The position numbers and the translations under genes were made by a program. From positions 124,001 through 188,000 of the forward strand of contig NZ_CP088952.1 of NCBI RefSeq assembly GCF_021165955.1: a DNA stretch of 64,000 bases, written 5' to 3'. The first letter of the stretch is position 1; each line of letters begins with the position of its first letter. The notes under the pieces were generated by a model. It was not told the origin of the DNA. It was given only the letters and a program-made list of their open reading frames with translations, and ran no database searches. This DNA is from Massilia endophytica. Lineage in GTDB: Bacteria > Pseudomonadota > Gammaproteobacteria > Burkholderiales > Burkholderiaceae_D. Positions 48,878 to 59,043 of this stretch are shown piece by piece.

Positions 48878-51800
48878 CTATTCGACCTTGATCATGTTGT
48901 CGTTCGGCTTGCGGTCGATCAGCTTGTTGTCCGGATCGATGCCCGCCTTGGCGGGACGGCCGTTCACCACCAGGGTGTAAGTGCTTTCCTTCTGCGAGAT
49001 CAGCTTGCGCTCGCGCAGCAGGGGCCTGCCATCCTTGTCGTCCACGCCGATGTCGATCAGGTCCTTCATCGGCACTTCCTGTTCCGCCCCCAGCTCGTCC
49101 GCGCGCAGCTTGGAGGCATGGACTGTCAGCGTGATCTCGTACTTGCCGTCGCCGCGCTTGCGGGAGGTGGCGGACAGCGCCCGGTTATCGTGCAGCACGA
49201 TGCTGTTGAACAGATCATCGATCAGGTAGGCCTGCTCCGGCGGCGTGACCTTGCGCAGGGCATCCACCAGCACTGTCACGCTCGGATACGGGCCGGTGCT
49301 GTAGGAGTAGCGTTTCAGCAGCTCGTTCAGCACCGTGTTGATCTTTCCTTCGCCGATGATGTCCTGCAGCAGGTACATGGCCAGGCTGCCCTTGCGGTAG
49401 TGGATGTAGCTCTGGTCTTCATTGTCCGCCAGCGGCAGTTCCTTCTTGTTCTCCACCGCGCGGCCCATCAGGTACATCTCCAGGTCGTAGCGCAGGAAGC
49501 GGCGCATGCGATCGGGGCCGAAGGTCTTCTTCATCACCATCAGCGCCGAGTATTCGGACAGGGTTTCGCTGAGCACCGTGGCGCCGCGCGTGTTCCCGCC
49601 CACCAGCTGGTGGCCCCACCACTGGTGCGCCACTTCATGCGCCGCCACGTAGTAGGGATAGTCGATATCCTTCGCGTCCTTGTCGTCCACCTTGGCGATG
49701 AAGCCCATCGCTTCCGAGAAGGGAATGGTGTTGGGGTAGGACTGGGCGTACTTGCGGTAGCGCGGGAACTCCACGATACGCACGATCTTGTGCTGGTAGG
49801 GACCGAAGTTCTTGCTGTAGTAGTCCAGCGAATTGCGCACGCCGGCCATCATGCGGTCCAGGTTGTACTCGTGGCCGGGGTGGTAGTAGATCTCCACGCC
49901 GACGTCCTGCCACCAGTCGTGCTTCACTGCGTAGCGGGCGGACTGGAAGGCGTAGAAGTTCAGGATGGGCTTGTCCATCCTGTAGTGGAAGTAGCGGCGG
50001 CCGTTGCGGGTCCATTCGCCTTCCAGCGTCCCCGGCGCCACGGCGATCTGGTCGGGGCTCGTGCTCACGGTGGCGTCGAAGGTCACCCAGTCCGCGTCCG
50101 TGCCCAGGAAGTTGTTGGCCAGGCCCTTGGGGTCGTCGCGGCCCAGCATGCGCTCCTTCGCGGGCAGGTTGTGGCGCTTGCGGTCGCGCGGGTCGCGCAG
50201 TTCGGCGTCCTCCTGGTAGCCGATGTGCGGCAGCACGGAGCTGTTGAAGAAGGTGCCGTTGGCGATGACGGGCGTATCCTTGCCCAGGCCCAGGATGCCC
50301 TTCGGGGTATAGGAGATGTCGAATTCCATCGGCAGCTTCGCGCCCGGCGCCAGCGGCGTGGCCAGGGTGTAGCTGTAGAAGCCCAGTTCCTTGTCGTTCA
50401 GCGAAAGGCGGGTCTTCGCGCCGAAGCGCAGCGGGCGCATGTCGGCGTCCGGATCCTGGCGCACGTAGATGGTGCTCACCGGCTTGCCGCTGCGGTTCTC
50501 CAGCAGGTAGCGCCCGCGCACCGCCAGGCTGCGCTGCTCGGGCATGATGTCCACGTTCAGCTTCACATCCGCGATGCGGGGCTGGGCCACGTCCGCCACG
50601 GCCTTGTACTTGCGCTCGTAGTCGGCGCGCAGGGCATCGCGGCGGAAGGTGGACTTGTATTCGTTGGCGATATTGAGGTTGTAGTACACCACGCCGCCCG
50701 CGCCCAGCACGAACAGCAGGCCGATGCCGAAGCTGGCCAGCACGGGAGCGGTGAGGGCGTGGCGCGCCAGTTGCAGGCGGGTGCGCCACTCGCTGTTGGC
50801 GCCGCGCGGCCAGAAGATATTGGACAGCACCACCAGCATCAGGGCCGCGCCGCCCCAGTAGAGCTCATACCAGCGTTCGCGCAGCAGGTAGTGGCCGTAG
50901 CCGTTCATGTCCGAGTAATGCAGCGGCGGCGTGACGGCGTACATGACCAGCGGATGATCCAGGCCGCGCGTGGCCAGCGTGATGGTCACCCCGTAGTAGA
51001 TGATCATGATGAAGTAGGCCAGGTACTTCTGGTTGACCAGCACCTGCACGGCGATCGCCAGCACGGCAATCTGCATGTAGTAGGGCAGGTGGATCAGGAA
51101 CAGCGTCTGCAGATAGAGTTCCGGCTGCAGGTTGAAGTAGCCGCGGAAGACCTGGATCGACATCCCGCACAGCATCACCACCACCATCAGCAGGGCCTGC
51201 ACGCCGATCAGGGCGAAGAGCTTGGCCAGCAGCGGCAGCCAGCTCGGGACAGGCATCGCATCCAGCATGAGGGCCATCCGGTGCTCGCGCTCGCGCCACA
51301 CGAGCTCTCCGGCATAGAAGGTGGTAATGGCCAGCATGAAGAGGGCGAAGGTTTCGCTCACCAGCTCCAGCACCTTGTAGGTGACGGGATAGGTCACGGT
51401 GCCGAACATGGAGCCCATGTCGAGCGAGCTCACATACATGATGAGCACACCGGCCAGCACCAGCACCACGAAGTACACGTTCTTGACGGTTTCGCGCAGG
51501 TTCAGCCACACCTGCGTAAGAAGCAGGGCGCCCAGGCTGCGGCGCTGGAAGTCCGGCTCCTCGGTGGTGTCGGCGGCGGCGGCCGTCATGCGCAGCGGGA
51601 CCTCGCCTTCGCCCAGGGCGGCATGCACGCCGCTGTCGATGGTGCCCACGAAGTGGAAGCGCCAGTAGCCCAGGAGCAGCGCCACCAGCGCGATCGAGGA
51701 CCAGATCAGGCGGTTCAGCAGGTAGACGCCTTCCGGCAGCACGAGCCGGGCGTTGCGCTCGGCGATGGGCCAGTATTCCGTGAGGCGGATGGCGGCGGCA

Positions 51801-52447
51801 TTGCCGAAGGGGTCGATCAGGGCCGCCAGGGTCTTGAAGTCCAGGTCGCGCGCCAGGCTGGGGGCGGCGATATAGCCGATCAGCATGACCACGCTGCTCA
51901 CGTACACCGGCAGCATGCGGCGCGTGAGCGCGGCCAGCACGAAGAAGATGGAGCCGAAGATGAAGAGGTTCGGCAGGATCGTGATCAGGTAGGGAATGGC
52001 ATAGGCCTCCAGCACCAGGGGGCCGATGCGTTCGGGGTCGATGCCCGGCAGCCAGGCGCCCAGCATGGCGCCGAAGATCACGCTGGAGAACACGAAGGCC
52101 AGCACGGCCCAGGCGCCGAGGAAGCGGCCCAGCATGTACTGGTACTTGCGTATGGGGGCGCTGAAGAAGAAGTGGTGCATGTCGTACTCGAAGTCCTGCT
52201 GGACCGAGCGCCCCATCATGGCGGCGACGACAATCACGCCAACGCTGGCGATATAGCTCACGGTGAACATCACCGAGCGCGGGGAATTGATCAGGATCTT
52301 GCTGCCGAAGACAACGTAGACTTCCTTGAACACGCCGCCCGCCGCGGCCATCCACAGCATGGTGAGGCCGAAGAAGAGGGCGAAATAAACCCAGGTCGAG
52401 AGCAGCTTGAGCCGCTGCCGCGCTTCGAACAGTGCGATGGCGAACAT
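48878..52447 (-). CDS. ABC-2 permease fused to M1-family aminopeptidase
   Basis: A 1189-aa fusion. The first roughly 600 residues hold about 12 membrane helices in two ABC-2 permease blocks ([20 protein letters not shown] onward, second block from [20 protein letters not shown]). The last roughly 560 residues form an extracytoplasmic M1 peptidase with the zinc motif [10 protein letters not shown] and downstream Glu in [10 protein letters not shown]. Its start follows the ATPase stop by 10 bases. Such ABC permease/M1 proteins occur in bacteroidetes and proteobacteria. The natural substrate is unknown; a role in peptide export or processing or in copper/exoprotein homeostasis has been suggested only by context. 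Confidence 0.92.
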   Translation of the reverse strand: MFAIALFEARQRLKLLSTWVYFALFFGLTMLWMAAAGGVFKEVYVVFGSKILINSPRSVMFTVSYIASVGVIVVAAMMGRSVQQDFEYDMHHFFFSAPIRKYQYMLGRFLGAWAVLAFVFSSVIFGAMLGAWLPGIDPERIGPLVLEAYAIPYLITILPNLFIFGSIFFVLAALTRRMLPVYVSSVVMLIGYIAAPSLARDLDFKTLAALIDPFGNAAAIRLTEYWPIAERNARLVLPEGVYLLNRLIWSSIALVALLLGYWRFHFVGTIDSGVHAALGEGEVPLRMTAAAADTTEEPDFQRRSLGALLLTQVWLNLRETVKNVYFVVLVLAGVLIMYVSSLDMGSMFGTVTYPVTYKVLELVSETFALFMLAITTFYAGELVWREREHRMALMLDAMPVPSWLPLLAKLFALIGVQALLMVVVMLCGMSIQVFRGYFNLQPELYLQTLFLIHLPYYMQIAVLAIAVQVLVNQKYLAYFIMIIYYGVTITLATRGLDHPLVMYAVTPPLHYSDMNGYGHYLLRERWYELYWGGAALMLVVLSNIFWPRGANSEWRTRLQLARHALTAPVLASFGIGLLFVLGAGGVVYYNLNIANEYKSTFRRDALRADYERKYKAVADVAQPRIADVKLNVDIMPEQRSLAVRGRYLLENRSGKPVSTIYVRQDPDADMRPLRFGAKTRLSLNDKELGFYSYTLATPLAPGAKLPMEFDISYTPKGILGLGKDTPVIANGTFFNSSVLPHIGYQEDAELRDPRDRKRHNLPAKERMLGRDDPKGLANNFLGTDADWVTFDATVSTSPDQIAVAPGTLEGEWTRNGRRYFHYRMDKPILNFYAFQSARYAVKHDWWQDVGVEIYYHPGHEYNLDRMMAGVRNSLDYYSKNFGPYQHKIVRIVEFPRYRKYAQSYPNTIPFSEAMGFIAKVDDKDAKDIDYPYYVAAHEVAHQWWGHQLVGGNTRGATVLSETLSEYSALMVMKKTFGPDRMRRFLRYDLEMYLMGRAVENKKELPLADNEDQSYIHYRKGSLAMYLLQDIIGEGKINTVLNELLKRYSYSTGPYPSVTVLVDALRKVTPPEQAYLIDDLFNSIVLHDNRALSATSRKRGDGKYEITLTVHASKLRADELGAEQEVPMKDLIDIGVDDKDGRPLLRERKLISQKESTYTLVVNGRPAKAGIDPDNKLIDRKPNDNMIKVE

Positions 52448-52457
52448 GGGGCGCCTC

Positions 52458-53351
52458 TCAGTCGCAGTTGTCGGAAGGGTTGTGGCGGCCGGTGATGGTG
52501 GCGAAGTACGCGTCCTCCAGGTCGCCGATCGCTTCCTCGAAGCCGTCGCCCGGATCGTGGTCGCTGTAGACGTGGATCAGGGTGCGGCCCGACAGCAGGC
52601 GGGTGGAGATGACGTTGTGGCGCTGCTGGAAGGCGGACAGCTCCCTCTTGTCCACGAAGCGCGCCCAGATCTTGCAGCTCACATCGTCGATCAGCTGCTG
52701 GGTGGAGCCCGTGAGCAGCAGGTGGCCCTTGTTGATGATGGCCATGTTCGAACAGAGGTCCGCCACGTCGCTCACGATGTGGGTGGACAGGATCACCGTG
52801 CGCTCGTCGCCGATTTCCGACAGCAGGTTGTGGAAGCGTACGCGTTCCTGCGGGTCCAGGCCCGCCGTGGGCTCGTCCACGATGATCAGCTTCGGGTCGC
52901 CGAGCAGGGCCTGGGCGATGCCGAAGCGCTGGCGCATGCCGCCCGAGAAGGTGCCAAGGCGCTGGTTGCGCACGTCGAAGAGATTGGTCTGCTGGAGCAG
53001 GCCGTCCACCACCTCGCGGCGGCGGGCGCGGTTGGACAGGCCCTTGAGCACCGCAAAGTGGTCCAGCATTTCATAGGCCGTGACCTTGGGGTAGACGCCG
53101 AAGTCCTGCGGCAGGTAGCCGAGGATGCGGCGCACTTCGTCCTTTTCGTCCAGCACGTCCAGGTCGCCGAAGAAGACCGAACCGGTGTCGCATTCCTGCA
53201 GCGTTGCCAGCGTCCGCATCAGGGTGGACTTGCCCGCCCCGTTCGGACCCAGCAGGCCGAACATCCCTCCCGGGATGGTCAGCGAAATATTGTCCAGAGC
53301 CACCACGCCATTGGCGTAGGTCTTGGACAAGTTGCGGATGCGTAATTCCAT
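52458..53351 (-). CDS. ABC transporter ATP-binding protein (partner of M1-fusion permease)
   Basis: A 297-aa ATPase with Walker [18 protein letters not shown]-loop [10 protein letters not shown], signature [16 protein letters not shown], Walker [15 protein letters not shown] and H-loop [12 protein letters not shown]. The C-terminal region (about 215-297) is a regulatory extension. The start ATG 53349-53351 has CAGGAGTAAGC before it; the upstream in-frame extension is noncoding. It drives the 1189-aa permease/peptidase encoded 10 bases downstream. Confidence 0.93.
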   Translation of the reverse strand: MELRIRNLSKTYANGVVALDNISLTIPGGMFGLLGPNGAGKSTLMRTLATLQECDTGSVFFGDLDVLDEKDEVRRILGYLPQDFGVYPKVTAYEMLDHFAVLKGLSNRARRREVVDGLLQQTNLFDVRNQRLGTFSGGMRQRFGIAQALLGDPKLIIVDEPTAGLDPQERVRFHNLLSEIGDERTVILSTHIVSDVADLCSNMAIINKGHLLLTGSTQQLIDDVSCKIWARFVDKRELSAFQQRHNVISTRLLSGRTLIHVYSDHDPGDGFEEAIGDLEDAYFATITGRHNPSDNCD

Positions 53352-53648
53352 GCTTACTCCTGAATCTTTCGTGTTGCGGTGCAGCATGGGGCGCTCCGGC
53401 GCCCGCCATCACTGCTCTTTTCACATGATGGCATTGTATTGAATGCGCGACACATCGGTTGCCGCATTGCGATAGTCGGCAAAATCCCTGCGCCAGAGTG
53501 CGCAATCCGGGGAACGGAGCGTCGGCTTCGGGCAGGGGAAAATGGCGGCATTGGCGGGCTGGGCTGTTGGAAAGGTTTCAAGGGTAACAAGGTCGCTTGC
53601 GGGGCGCAAGGCGCAAAACTACGCAGTCATGCGCTATAGTGTTTCCCC

Positions 53649-54101
53649 ATGAACCAGGAAAATGGCAAATTGGATACGGTGCTGCAGGAACAGATCCTGG
53701 CGGTGACGCGTTGCGGTCTTAGCAAGAGCGAGGCTACGGGCTTCTTCCGCACGGCCCTGGGCCTGTGCTACCTGGCCGGCCTGATGACCAAGGAAACCCT
53801 GGACTTCAAGAAGCTGGACAAGGAATTCAACAAGTTCATCTACCGCTCCATCGGGCCGGGGCACAGCATCACCAGCATCCTGCAGTACATGAGCGGGGAG
53901 CGGGTGATCAAGGTGGTGGAGTCGGAACGCTTCCTGCGCGCCTTCGGCGACTATTGCCCCCACGTCCCGGTGGAGTCCATTCCTTTCCTCCTGGGCCTAA
54001 ACCTGGGCGTGGCCAAGGATCTTTCGGGCATCGACGTGCGCGGCCCGGTGGCCGACTGGATCGAAAAGCAGCGTATCCGGCGCGAGGAAGCGGGTGGCTA
54101 G
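53649..54101 (+). CDS. Unknown soluble protein
   Basis: A 150-aa soluble helical protein, MNQENGKLDTVLQEQILAVT, with no signal or membrane segment. I do not recognise a family. It is rich in charged residues with an extended C-terminal helix (VADWIEKQRIRREEAGG). GC content matches the neighbours, so it looks native. A TATAGT at 53634 could be a -10 immediately upstream. It precedes coq7 by 45 bases; a TATAAT at 54105 suggests coq7 has its own promoter. Confidence 0.75.
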   Translation: MNQENGKLDTVLQEQILAVTRCGLSKSEATGFFRTALGLCYLAGLMTKETLDFKKLDKEFNKFIYRSIGPGHSITSILQYMSGERVIKVVESERFLRAFGDYCPHVPVESIPFLLGLNLGVAKDLSGIDVRGPVADWIEKQRIRREEAGG

Positions 54102-54146
54102 GCCTATAATCATGGTTAACTGAACAAGATTTCGCAGGCAGACACC

Positions 54147-54788
54147 ATGAGCAGCAAGCACCACAACCCCATCGACCGTTTCATCGCCAGCGCCGACAAG
54201 GCCCTGCGCGTGATCTCCGGCGTGGCCTCGGCCTCGCGCCCCACGCCCGCCTGCCATATCCCGGACACCGAAATGACCGAGGCCGAAATGAAGCACAGCG
54301 CTGGCCTCATGCGGGTGGACCATGTGGGCGAGGTGATGGCGCAGGCCCTGTACAACTCCCAGGCCCGTTTCGCCAGGACCGAGGAAGTGCGGGCCCAGTT
54401 CGAGCGCGCCAGCCGCGAAGAGGAAGACCATCTCGCCTGGACCGCCGAACGCCTGAAGGAGCTGAACTCGCAGACCAGCATTCTGGCGCCCCTGTTCTAC
54501 GCCGGAGCCTATGCGCTGGGCGTGGCGGCGGCGAAGATGGGCGACGCCACCAGCCTTGGCTTCGTGGTGGAGACCGAACGCCAGGTGGAGAAGCACCTGG
54601 ACGGCCACCTCCTGAGTCTTCCGCCCAACGACGCGCGCTCGCGCGCCATCGTGGAGCAGATGCGCATCGACGAAATCGCCCACGGCAAGGCGGCGCAGGA
54701 CATGGGTGCTACGCAGACGCCGATGCCGGTGCAGCTGGCGATGAAGGCCATGTCCAGGGTGATGACCACCACCACGTACCACATCTGA
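54147..54788 (+). CDS. coq7: Demethoxyubiquinone hydroxylase Coq7/UbiM-type
   Basis: Catalyses a late hydroxylation in ubiquinone synthesis (2-polyprenyl-3-methyl-6-methoxy-1,4-benzoquinol). This 213-aa di-iron protein has the ferritin-like ligand set: E in HVGEVMAQALY, EEEDH in SREEEDHLAW, E in VETERQVEKHL and ExxH in RIDEIAHGKAA. The N-terminal 45 residues are an extension relative to minimal Coq7. Betaproteobacteria commonly use Coq7 for this step in place of UbiF. A TATAAT about 40 bases upstream (54105-54110) is a likely -10. Confidence 0.94.
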   Translation: MSSKHHNPIDRFIASADKALRVISGVASASRPTPACHIPDTEMTEAEMKHSAGLMRVDHVGEVMAQALYNSQARFARTEEVRAQFERASREEEDHLAWTAERLKELNSQTSILAPLFYAGAYALGVAAAKMGDATSLGFVVETERQVEKHLDGHLLSLPPNDARSRAIVEQMRIDEIAHGKAAQDMGATQTPMPVQLAMKAMSRVMTTTTYHI

Positions 54789-54851
54789 TCTTCCTCACGG
54801 TCCCGCCGCGCGGGATGTGCTCAGATAACCCGTTACACAGGGAGATCTGTC

Positions 54852-55922
54852 ATGCCCATCCTCTACCTGGTGGCGGGCGCCCGCCCCAACTTCATGAAGA
54901 TCGCACCGATCGTGCGCGCCCTGCATGCGCACGGGAGGCTCGATTTCCGCATCGTCCACACCGGCCAGCACTATGACCGCGAGATGAACGAGGTCTTCTT
55001 CGAAGAACTCGGCATCCCCGCGCCGGACGTGTTCATGGGCGCGGGCGGCGGCAGCCACGCGCAGCAGACCGCGCGCATCATGGTCGCATTCGAGGAGCTG
55101 TGCACCGCCACGCGGCCGGACGCCGTGCTCGTGGTGGGCGACGTCGATTCCACGCTGGCCTGCGCCATCACGGCGAAAAAGCTGCGCATTCCGGTCGCCC
55201 ATGTGGAGGCGGGCCTGCGCAGCGGCGACATGGGCATGCCGGAAGAGATCAACCGCCTCGCCACGGACAGCATTTCGGACTGGTTCTTCGCCACCGAGCC
55301 CAGCGCCGTGGGCCATCTGCGGCGCGAGGGCAAGCCGCGCTCCGCGATCCATTACGTGGGCCACGTCATGGCGGACAATGTGCTGTACCAGGCTTCGAAG
55401 CTGCCGCCGGGCGGGCCATCGGAGCGCTACGGCGTGGTGACCCTGCACCGCCCCGCGAACGTGGACGACGAGGCGGTGCTCTCGCGCCTGGCCTCAGTGC
55501 TGCGCGAAGTGTCGGGACGGCTGCCGCTGTTCTTCCCGGTGCATCCGCGCACGCGCGCCAGGCTGGAGCAGTTCCGCATCGACCTGGGGCCGCGCGTCTG
55601 GCTCACCGCTCCCCAGCCGTATATGGCCTTCCTCCAGCAGTGGCGGCACGCGGTGCTGGTGCTCACCGATTCGGGAGGGCTGCAGGAGGAAACGACGGTG
55701 CTGGGCGTGCCCTGCATCACCCTGCGCGACAGCACGGAGCGTCCCGTAACGGTGGAAGAAGGCAGCAATGTACTCGCGGGCACCGATCCCACGGCCATCT
55801 TTGCCGCCGTGGACAAGGTGCTGCGCGGAGAGGGCAAACGTGGCCGCCGCCCCGCCCTGTGGGACGGCCGCGCGGCGCAGCGCATTGTGGAGATACTCGT
55901 AAGGGGGCTTGTGGATTGTTGA
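54852..55922 (+). CDS. wecB: UDP-N-acetylglucosamine 2-epimerase (non-hydrolysing)
   Basis: Interconverts UDP-GlcNAc and UDP-ManNAc for surface polysaccharides. The 356-aa GT-B-fold protein has conserved blocks GARPNFMKIAPIVRAL, HTGQHYDREMNEVFFEEL, VVGDVDSTLAC, HVEAGLRSGDMGMPEEINR and the C-terminal TDSGGLQEETTVLGVPC (substrate-binding). GGAG lies 8 bases before the ATG. It is a lone epimerase with no neighbouring glycosyltransferases, so its polysaccharide cannot be told from context. It marks the left border of the accessory island. Confidence 0.93.
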   Translation: MPILYLVAGARPNFMKIAPIVRALHAHGRLDFRIVHTGQHYDREMNEVFFEELGIPAPDVFMGAGGGSHAQQTARIMVAFEELCTATRPDAVLVVGDVDSTLACAITAKKLRIPVAHVEAGLRSGDMGMPEEINRLATDSISDWFFATEPSAVGHLRREGKPRSAIHYVGHVMADNVLYQASKLPPGGPSERYGVVTLHRPANVDDEAVLSRLASVLREVSGRLPLFFPVHPRTRARLEQFRIDLGPRVWLTAPQPYMAFLQQWRHAVLVLTDSGGLQEETTVLGVPCITLRDSTERPVTVEEGSNVLAGTDPTAIFAAVDKVLRGEGKRGRRPALWDGRAAQRIVEILVRGLVDC

Positions 55923-55997
55923 GTGAATATTCAAGGATTCAAAGAACTACCTGCGCGCAGTAACATTTCTCGAAGGCCAAATATTTAGGGAGGATAA

Positions 55998-56993
55998 ATG
56001 AGAGCGAACATTTCTTTACTGCTGGAGTGTTTTTTGCTAGTTACTTCTCCACATGTTCTTGCCGATAATATGTTGACTCGGGACCAAATTCTTATAAATG
56101 GCGGGTCGCGAACATCAACCAACGGCAGATACACTCTCATTATGCAGAATGACGGTAGCTTAGTCATGTACCGATCCGATGGATCGGTTCGTTACTCCAT
56201 GGAAAAATATGGCTACTATGCCAAAATGCGATCAGATGGGAATTTTGTTGAACTAAACCGTAATAATGCAATAATTTGGCAAACCAAGACTAACAATGGA
56301 TTAAACAATTTTTTGCTGGTTCAAGATGACGGTAACTTAGTTGTCTATACACCAGGTCCTAGTTCCTGGGCGGTCTGGAGCATTGGCGTAGATCCTGGGC
56401 CGAATGACCCAAAGGCAATAGGTGATATCGTAGGCCGTGATCTCGCGTTCACGGGGGCTGGATATCTGGGACACGTGGCACTGTGGGACGGGGGGCAGAT
56501 CGCGCAAGCGGTTTTGCCCAGCTCCGGGAACAATGCCATTCATTACACTACACTTACTGCATTCAAAAACACGCCGACAAGCACAGGCGGCATTGCTGCT
56601 TACTGGGGAACGGCTCGAACGCCGATTGCCGATGGAATCGTCCAGTCTTGTTACTCGCCGACATTTTGCGACTATTGGTGGCCGAACGCCACAACCGAAA
56701 CAACCACCGCTCGCGTAGCAGTGGCCAAACGCGCGCGACAGGCATATTTGATCGGTGCCGATTACACCTCGACCGCGTATTGGATTTCGGCGCTACCTCG
56801 GAGGCCGACGGCACCTGCCCAGCGAGGCCAATATCGTTGTGACACCTTTGTCGTGGATATGTTGAAAGAGAGCCGACAGAATGCTTCGCGTTTTCCTACA
56901 GCGGAGCAGCAATTGTGGGCCCAGCGCTGGTCTACGCTAACTGAGACTATTACGCCCGGCACGACTTTCAACAAAATTAAAGCTTGGGAGTGA
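55998..56993 (+). CDS. Secreted B-lectin plus permuted papain-like protein
   Basis: A 331-aa exported protein, cleavage expected after Ala22 (SPHVLA/DN). Residues about 25-135 carry three B-lectin repeats (MQNDGSLVMY, MRSDGNFVEL, VQDDGNLVVY), the mannose-binding pattern QxDxNxVxY. Residues about 145-331 look like a circularly permuted papain/NlpC-P60 (YiiX/LRAT-like) domain, with catalytic His159 in GDIVGRDLAF...GHVALWDG preceding Cys281 in YRCDTFVVDML. It may be an amidase or thioesterase. Strong GGGAGGATAA ribosome binding site. Base composition is markedly AT-rich, unlike wecB and osmC on either side. It is followed after 2 bases by an exported helical protein. Confidence 0.72.
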   Translation: MRANISLLLECFLLVTSPHVLADNMLTRDQILINGGSRTSTNGRYTLIMQNDGSLVMYRSDGSVRYSMEKYGYYAKMRSDGNFVELNRNNAIIWQTKTNNGLNNFLLVQDDGNLVVYTPGPSSWAVWSIGVDPGPNDPKAIGDIVGRDLAFTGAGYLGHVALWDGGQIAQAVLPSSGNNAIHYTTLTAFKNTPTSTGGIAAYWGTARTPIADGIVQSCYSPTFCDYWWPNATTETTTARVAVAKRARQAYLIGADYTSTAYWISALPRRPTAPAQRGQYRCDTFVVDMLKESRQNASRFPTAEQQLWAQRWSTLTETITPGTTFNKIKAWE

Positions 56994-56995
56994 AA

Positions 56996-57991
56996 ATGGA
57001 GAACAAATATTTGCTTCGTTGGATAAGAATTCCCGTGCTCGTGGGCACAGTCTTGTCGGTGCAACTTGGGGTAGCTGCAGATAGGACTGCTGCGCAGGCT
57101 CTAAGTGAATACCAAAACCTTCGGCAGAGCACTGCGATTGAACGGCTGTCACTGCTAGGAGAGGCTCGTCAACGCGGACTGGAGAGGAACAAGGGTCACG
57201 TCCGTGACTTGCTCGCAATGTTGAAGCGCTCGCAAACGGAGGAGGAAAGCGCAGCCCTGATAGGGTTGCTTCAAGGTCAATACAAAATCGGTGATCAGGA
57301 TGAGGTCAATACCGAAATCGCACAAGCGTTGAAGACGTACGCCAACTCGCCCGTCAAACGGGTGGCGGCCGCAGCCACTTTTGCATATTCAAGACTAGGA
57401 TACTTCTTGGACACAGAGGATGTTCTGTTAGCCGCACTTAACCGCCGGGTGTTCGATAACAATGACTACTTCGGGGAACTTGCGCATGTGGGGTGGTTGG
57501 CGGAGCCTCGTGCTGCGAGCGCCATATTTGAGCGCATTGGCAGGTCAAAAAACCGATATGCTCTCCAAATCCTTGCTAGCACTTTCCAGGAAGGTAGTAG
57601 TGCCTTGAAAATTGATAGGGCAGCATTGACTGCTGCCCGAGAAGCGCTGCTGAAAGCGCCTCCCAAATTCAATCCTGCAGTTGGCGAATTTAGTATCGCA
57701 GACTCTCTTGAGTACACAGACTGGTTATTTGCTGTAGCACAGCTCAATTCTCGGGTTGATGGCACGGCCGTGGCGACAACCTTGACCGAGCACATACCGC
57801 AGATGAGTGGGAAAAAGATCCTCGCTCTCATGATTACCGACGAGGGACGTGCTTATGCCAAAGAATTTTCTCCATCTACCATTGCACAGATGAGAACTGA
57901 GGTCGACCAGTTGCTCATGCACCAGCCTTATCCACGCAATCAGGATGTAAGCCGGATCGCGAATGAGGTGCTATCCTATTTGGTACCTTAG
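56996..57991 (+). CDS. Exported helical protein, candidate immunity partner
   Basis: A 331-aa protein starting MENKYLLRWIRIPVLVGTVL at ATG 56996 with a GGGAG ribosome binding site; an in-frame ATG at 56984 is also possible. The signal peptide ends near GVAADRTAAQ. The mature part is almost wholly helical with HEAT/TPR-like spacing (ALSEYQNLRQSTAIERLSLL, VKRVAAAATFAYSRLGYFL, YALQILASTFQEGSSALKID). No catalytic motif is seen. Tight spacing after the lectin/protease-like gene and shared AT-richness suggest a functional pair, with this protein as periplasmic inhibitor or chaperone. That role is inference. Confidence 0.65.
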   Translation: MENKYLLRWIRIPVLVGTVLSVQLGVAADRTAAQALSEYQNLRQSTAIERLSLLGEARQRGLERNKGHVRDLLAMLKRSQTEEESAALIGLLQGQYKIGDQDEVNTEIAQALKTYANSPVKRVAAAATFAYSRLGYFLDTEDVLLAALNRRVFDNNDYFGELAHVGWLAEPRAASAIFERIGRSKNRYALQILASTFQEGSSALKIDRAALTAAREALLKAPPKFNPAVGEFSIADSLEYTDWLFAVAQLNSRVDGTAVATTLTEHIPQMSGKKILALMITDEGRAYAKEFSPSTIAQMRTEVDQLLMHQPYPRNQDVSRIANEVLSYLVP

Positions 57992-58093
57992 CGGGAACTT
58001 CCTGCCGCCTCTGCTGGCGTGATATCGGGGCGGAAGGGCGTCGTCAGGCATCCTTGCTGTTCTCACTAGGGAAGCGACCACGGTAGAGTCTCT

Positions 58094-58510
58094 ATGCTGT
58101 CATTCCTGATACTTGAGTTCGGAAGCATCGTCGTGGTTTGGCTATGGGCGATCACCAACATGGATGGCGGCTTATGGCCGTTTGTGTTGGTTGTGGTCAG
58201 TGCGATAAACATCGCGGTGGCCGCTATACTCACGTTTCTTCACAAGCGTTTTGATACTTCGCAAACGCATTTGGCTCTTTATACTGGCGCAGCCACATTT
58301 GTTCTGACGGCTGTTCAAAGTATTGGCGCTGCTCGAAATCTTATCCCCTCATTTGAAGCTGTCCTACCTGGATCACTTCTCGACATTGCGAGCTGTGACG
58401 CAGCATTGCCAACTCTGTACGTTGCAATATGTGTGGGATATTTTCTGCTCGCTGGCTCGTGGCCCCGACAAGGCAGCAAGACTGACGACGAGCACACTGC
58501 AAGAACGTAA
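58094..58510 (+). CDS. Small four-helix membrane protein of accessory island
   Basis: A 138-aa inner-membrane protein with four hydrophobic helices (about 1-23, 27-49, 62-82, 105-124) and a charged C-terminal tail (GSWPRQGSKTDDEHTART). I do not recognise the family. It has the same AT-rich composition as the two upstream genes but a poor ribosome binding site, and is 102 bases downstream. It could be part of the island or an independent insertion. Confidence 0.6.
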   Translation: MLSFLILEFGSIVVVWLWAITNMDGGLWPFVLVVVSAINIAVAAILTFLHKRFDTSQTHLALYTGAATFVLTAVQSIGAARNLIPSFEAVLPGSLLDIASCDAALPTLYVAICVGYFLLAGSWPRQGSKTDDEHTART

Positions 58511-58564
58511 GCTGTACTTTTCGGTGTCAGACTGTCGTCTCTGCATGGATCTCGTCACAGGTGT

Positions 58565-58987
58565 TTAGACCTCGATGATCTCGAAGCTGTGCGTGATCTC
58601 GGCCGTCTTCGCCATCATGATGCTGGCGGAGCAGTATTTGTCGTGAGAGAGCGTGATGGCGCGATCCACGGTGGCGGGCTTGAGGCCCTTGCCGGATACG
58701 ATGAAGTGGAAGTTAATCCTGGTGAACACCTTGGGATCGGTGGCGGCGCGGTCAGCCTGCAGCGTCACTTCGCAGCCGCGCACGTCTTCCCGGCCGCGCT
58801 TCAGAATGAGCACCACGTCATAGGCCGTGCAGCCGCCCGTCCCGAGCAGCACCATCTCCATCGGGCGCGGGGCCAGATTGTGGCCGCCGCCTTCCGGCGC
58901 GCCGTCCATCATCACCATGTGGCCGGACCCGGTCTGGGCCCGGAAGCTCATGCCCGAAGGGCCGTTCCAGCTGACTTTCACTTCCAT
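58565..58987 (-). CDS. OsmC family peroxiredoxin
   Basis: A 140-aa OsmC/YhfA-type protein, MEVKVSWNGPSGMSFRAQTG. Both redox Cys are present: one in GTGGCTAYDVVLILKRG and one in SHDKYCSASIMM. OsmC proteins reduce organic hydroperoxides; the YhfA subgroup has unclear substrates. The start is ATG 58985-58987 with GGAG 8 bases upstream; the longer open frame runs into the ABC permease gene on the same strand and is not coding. It marks the right border of the accessory island. Confidence 0.9.
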   Translation of the reverse strand: MEVKVSWNGPSGMSFRAQTGSGHMVMMDGAPEGGGHNLAPRPMEMVLLGTGGCTAYDVVLILKRGREDVRGCEVTLQADRAATDPKVFTRINFHFIVSGKGLKPATVDRAITLSHDKYCSASIMMAKTAEITHSFEIIEV

Positions 58988-59043
58988 TGCATTCTCCGTA
59001 TTGCGTCTGTCGGTCCATTGTAAAGGAGCAGGAAAGAACCTGC

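Noticed and set aside
55923..55997. Attachment site or inverted repeats bounding the AT-rich island
   Set aside because: I compared both edges by eye and found no matching direct or inverted repeat longer than a few bases.
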